From NCBI GenBank assembly GCA_023213395.1, contig CM041465.1:219859741-219923740 (forward strand): 64,000 bases of DNA. The letters run 5' to 3'. The stretch comes from Cycas panzhihuaensis (Eukaryota; Cycadophyta). The notes beneath the pieces were generated by a model. The model saw only the letters and a program-made list of their open reading frames with translations, was not told where the DNA came from and searched no databases. The position numbers and the translations under genes were made by a program. Of the stretch, positions 63,433 through 64,000 are shown one piece after another. Positions within the stretch are counted from its first letter, which is position 1. Each line of letters opens with the position of its first letter.

Positions 63433-64000
63433 CTAAATTTTGGGGGTTCTACTATTGTTGCCTTTGTCCTTGGTTCCTGCCCCGACCACGACCACGTGAG
63501 TTTTGTCTTCCACACGTTGATTGGCCTTGCTGTTTGGAGTAGCAAGCTTCCTTGCCCACTTCGATTTCAAAGGCAGCATCAGGAAATGGATCAGATGAGT
63601 GGAAGCTTGTTGCAAAGGTCTTGTCATGTTCGATGAACATTTGTGCAAGAGCCTCAAAGTCTAATGTCTTCAATATGCCAGATAACTGAAGATTCTTCAG
63701 CAAGTTTTTGTAGTCAAGTACATGGAGTGATGATTGGATCAGGAACGCCCATGTGATGCATTGCGTTTTGAAGTCCCTGTTGATAGCTTGTTTGATTGAG
63801 CAAAGAGCATTGATCATCTCATGTGCATTCCCTTTTTGCATCTTTATCTTATTCATTTTTAAGACCATGTGAACAAATTCCAAGTCTGATCGAGTATCAA
63901 AGTTTCTCTTTAGAACTTCGAGAACTTTGTATGCAGTGTCATGCTGTGTGTCGTTGATCAGGTTATGCAGGTTGTAGTCTGTGACTAATAGTATGCATGC
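63433..64000 (-). pseudogene. Element F: gag, runs off the right edge
   Basis: Reverse frame 63883-63452: EFVHMVLKMNKIKMQKGNAH, AINRDFKTQCITWAFLIQSS, KTLDFEALAQMFIEHDKTFA and an Arg/Gly-rich end. It agrees with gag of element E over its whole length. The N-terminal part lies beyond 64000; text up to the edge is still gag-like. Confidence 0.85.

Larger units (their letters stand above)
56416..64000 (-). mobile_element. Copia element F, reverse strand, split by D
   Basis: Reverse-strand gag (right edge) through zinc knuckle, protease and integrase (left) is in Copia order. The RT and LTRs are missing at the left, and the 5' end lies beyond the window. Element D is inserted in the protease region with a GACAT duplication. 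F belongs to the same family as E: gag, protease and integrase texts agree closely. Confidence 0.85.

Overview
This window is a stretch of a large plant nuclear genome, probably a conifer or another large-genome seed plant (inference). It is AT-rich and consists almost entirely of nested, mostly broken LTR retrotransposons around part of one conserved gene. I see no bacterial operon, phage, rRNA, tRNA gene or CRISPR array. The one host gene is UTP14 (small-subunit processome factor), with four consecutive internal coding exons at 49869-52093. Its earlier and later exons are not visible, so its flanking introns probably hold much of the transposon load.

Layout. (A) An old Copia-type element in + orientation runs in pieces through 481-918, 2931-3332 and 21283-~22510. 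It is split by a composite insertion (919-2925) and by a Ty3/gypsy element, K (3333-21277). K is itself split twice: by Copia element B (3936-8084, duplication GATTG) inside its leader, and by a Tat/Ogre-like gypsy element C (9244-17114, duplication AGCAA) inside its gag gene. Removing the insertions rejoins the host reading frames. (B) 22520-25091 holds a reverse-strand gypsy gag remnant and unassigned sequence. (C) Copia element E (25097-32816, GAGGT), gypsy G (33214-40502, CAAAT) and reverse-strand Copia H (40974-48218, TGTAC) lie one after another. The two LTRs of E, and of H, differ at only about two positions, so both elements are very young. (D) UTP14 exons. (E) An LTR end (L), Copia J with a 1,065-bp tandem duplication (52998-~56415), reverse-strand Copia F (~56415 to the right edge), and Copia D (57725-62991, GACAT) inserted in the protease region of F.

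LTR divergence by eye agrees with the nesting: about 5% for K, about 3% for C (outside a repeat block) and B, 3.4% for D, and at most 0.6% for E and H. No element looks fully autonomous. D is the most complete: its integrase and reverse transcriptase keep their visible catalytic residues, but it has several stops and frameshifts.

Most interesting points: two long open ORFs of unknown function in element C, where the rest of reverse transcriptase, RNase H and integrase should be, with a related decayed region in G; a strictly periodic 69-bp repeat in the C gag N-terminus; a GTACGG-rich leader block shared by Copia and gypsy elements; CAG/CTG-to-CG one-base losses clustered in young elements, which may be base-calling artefacts at methylated sites; and sharply discordant copies of the GACTGCTAC repeat in the two LTRs of C.
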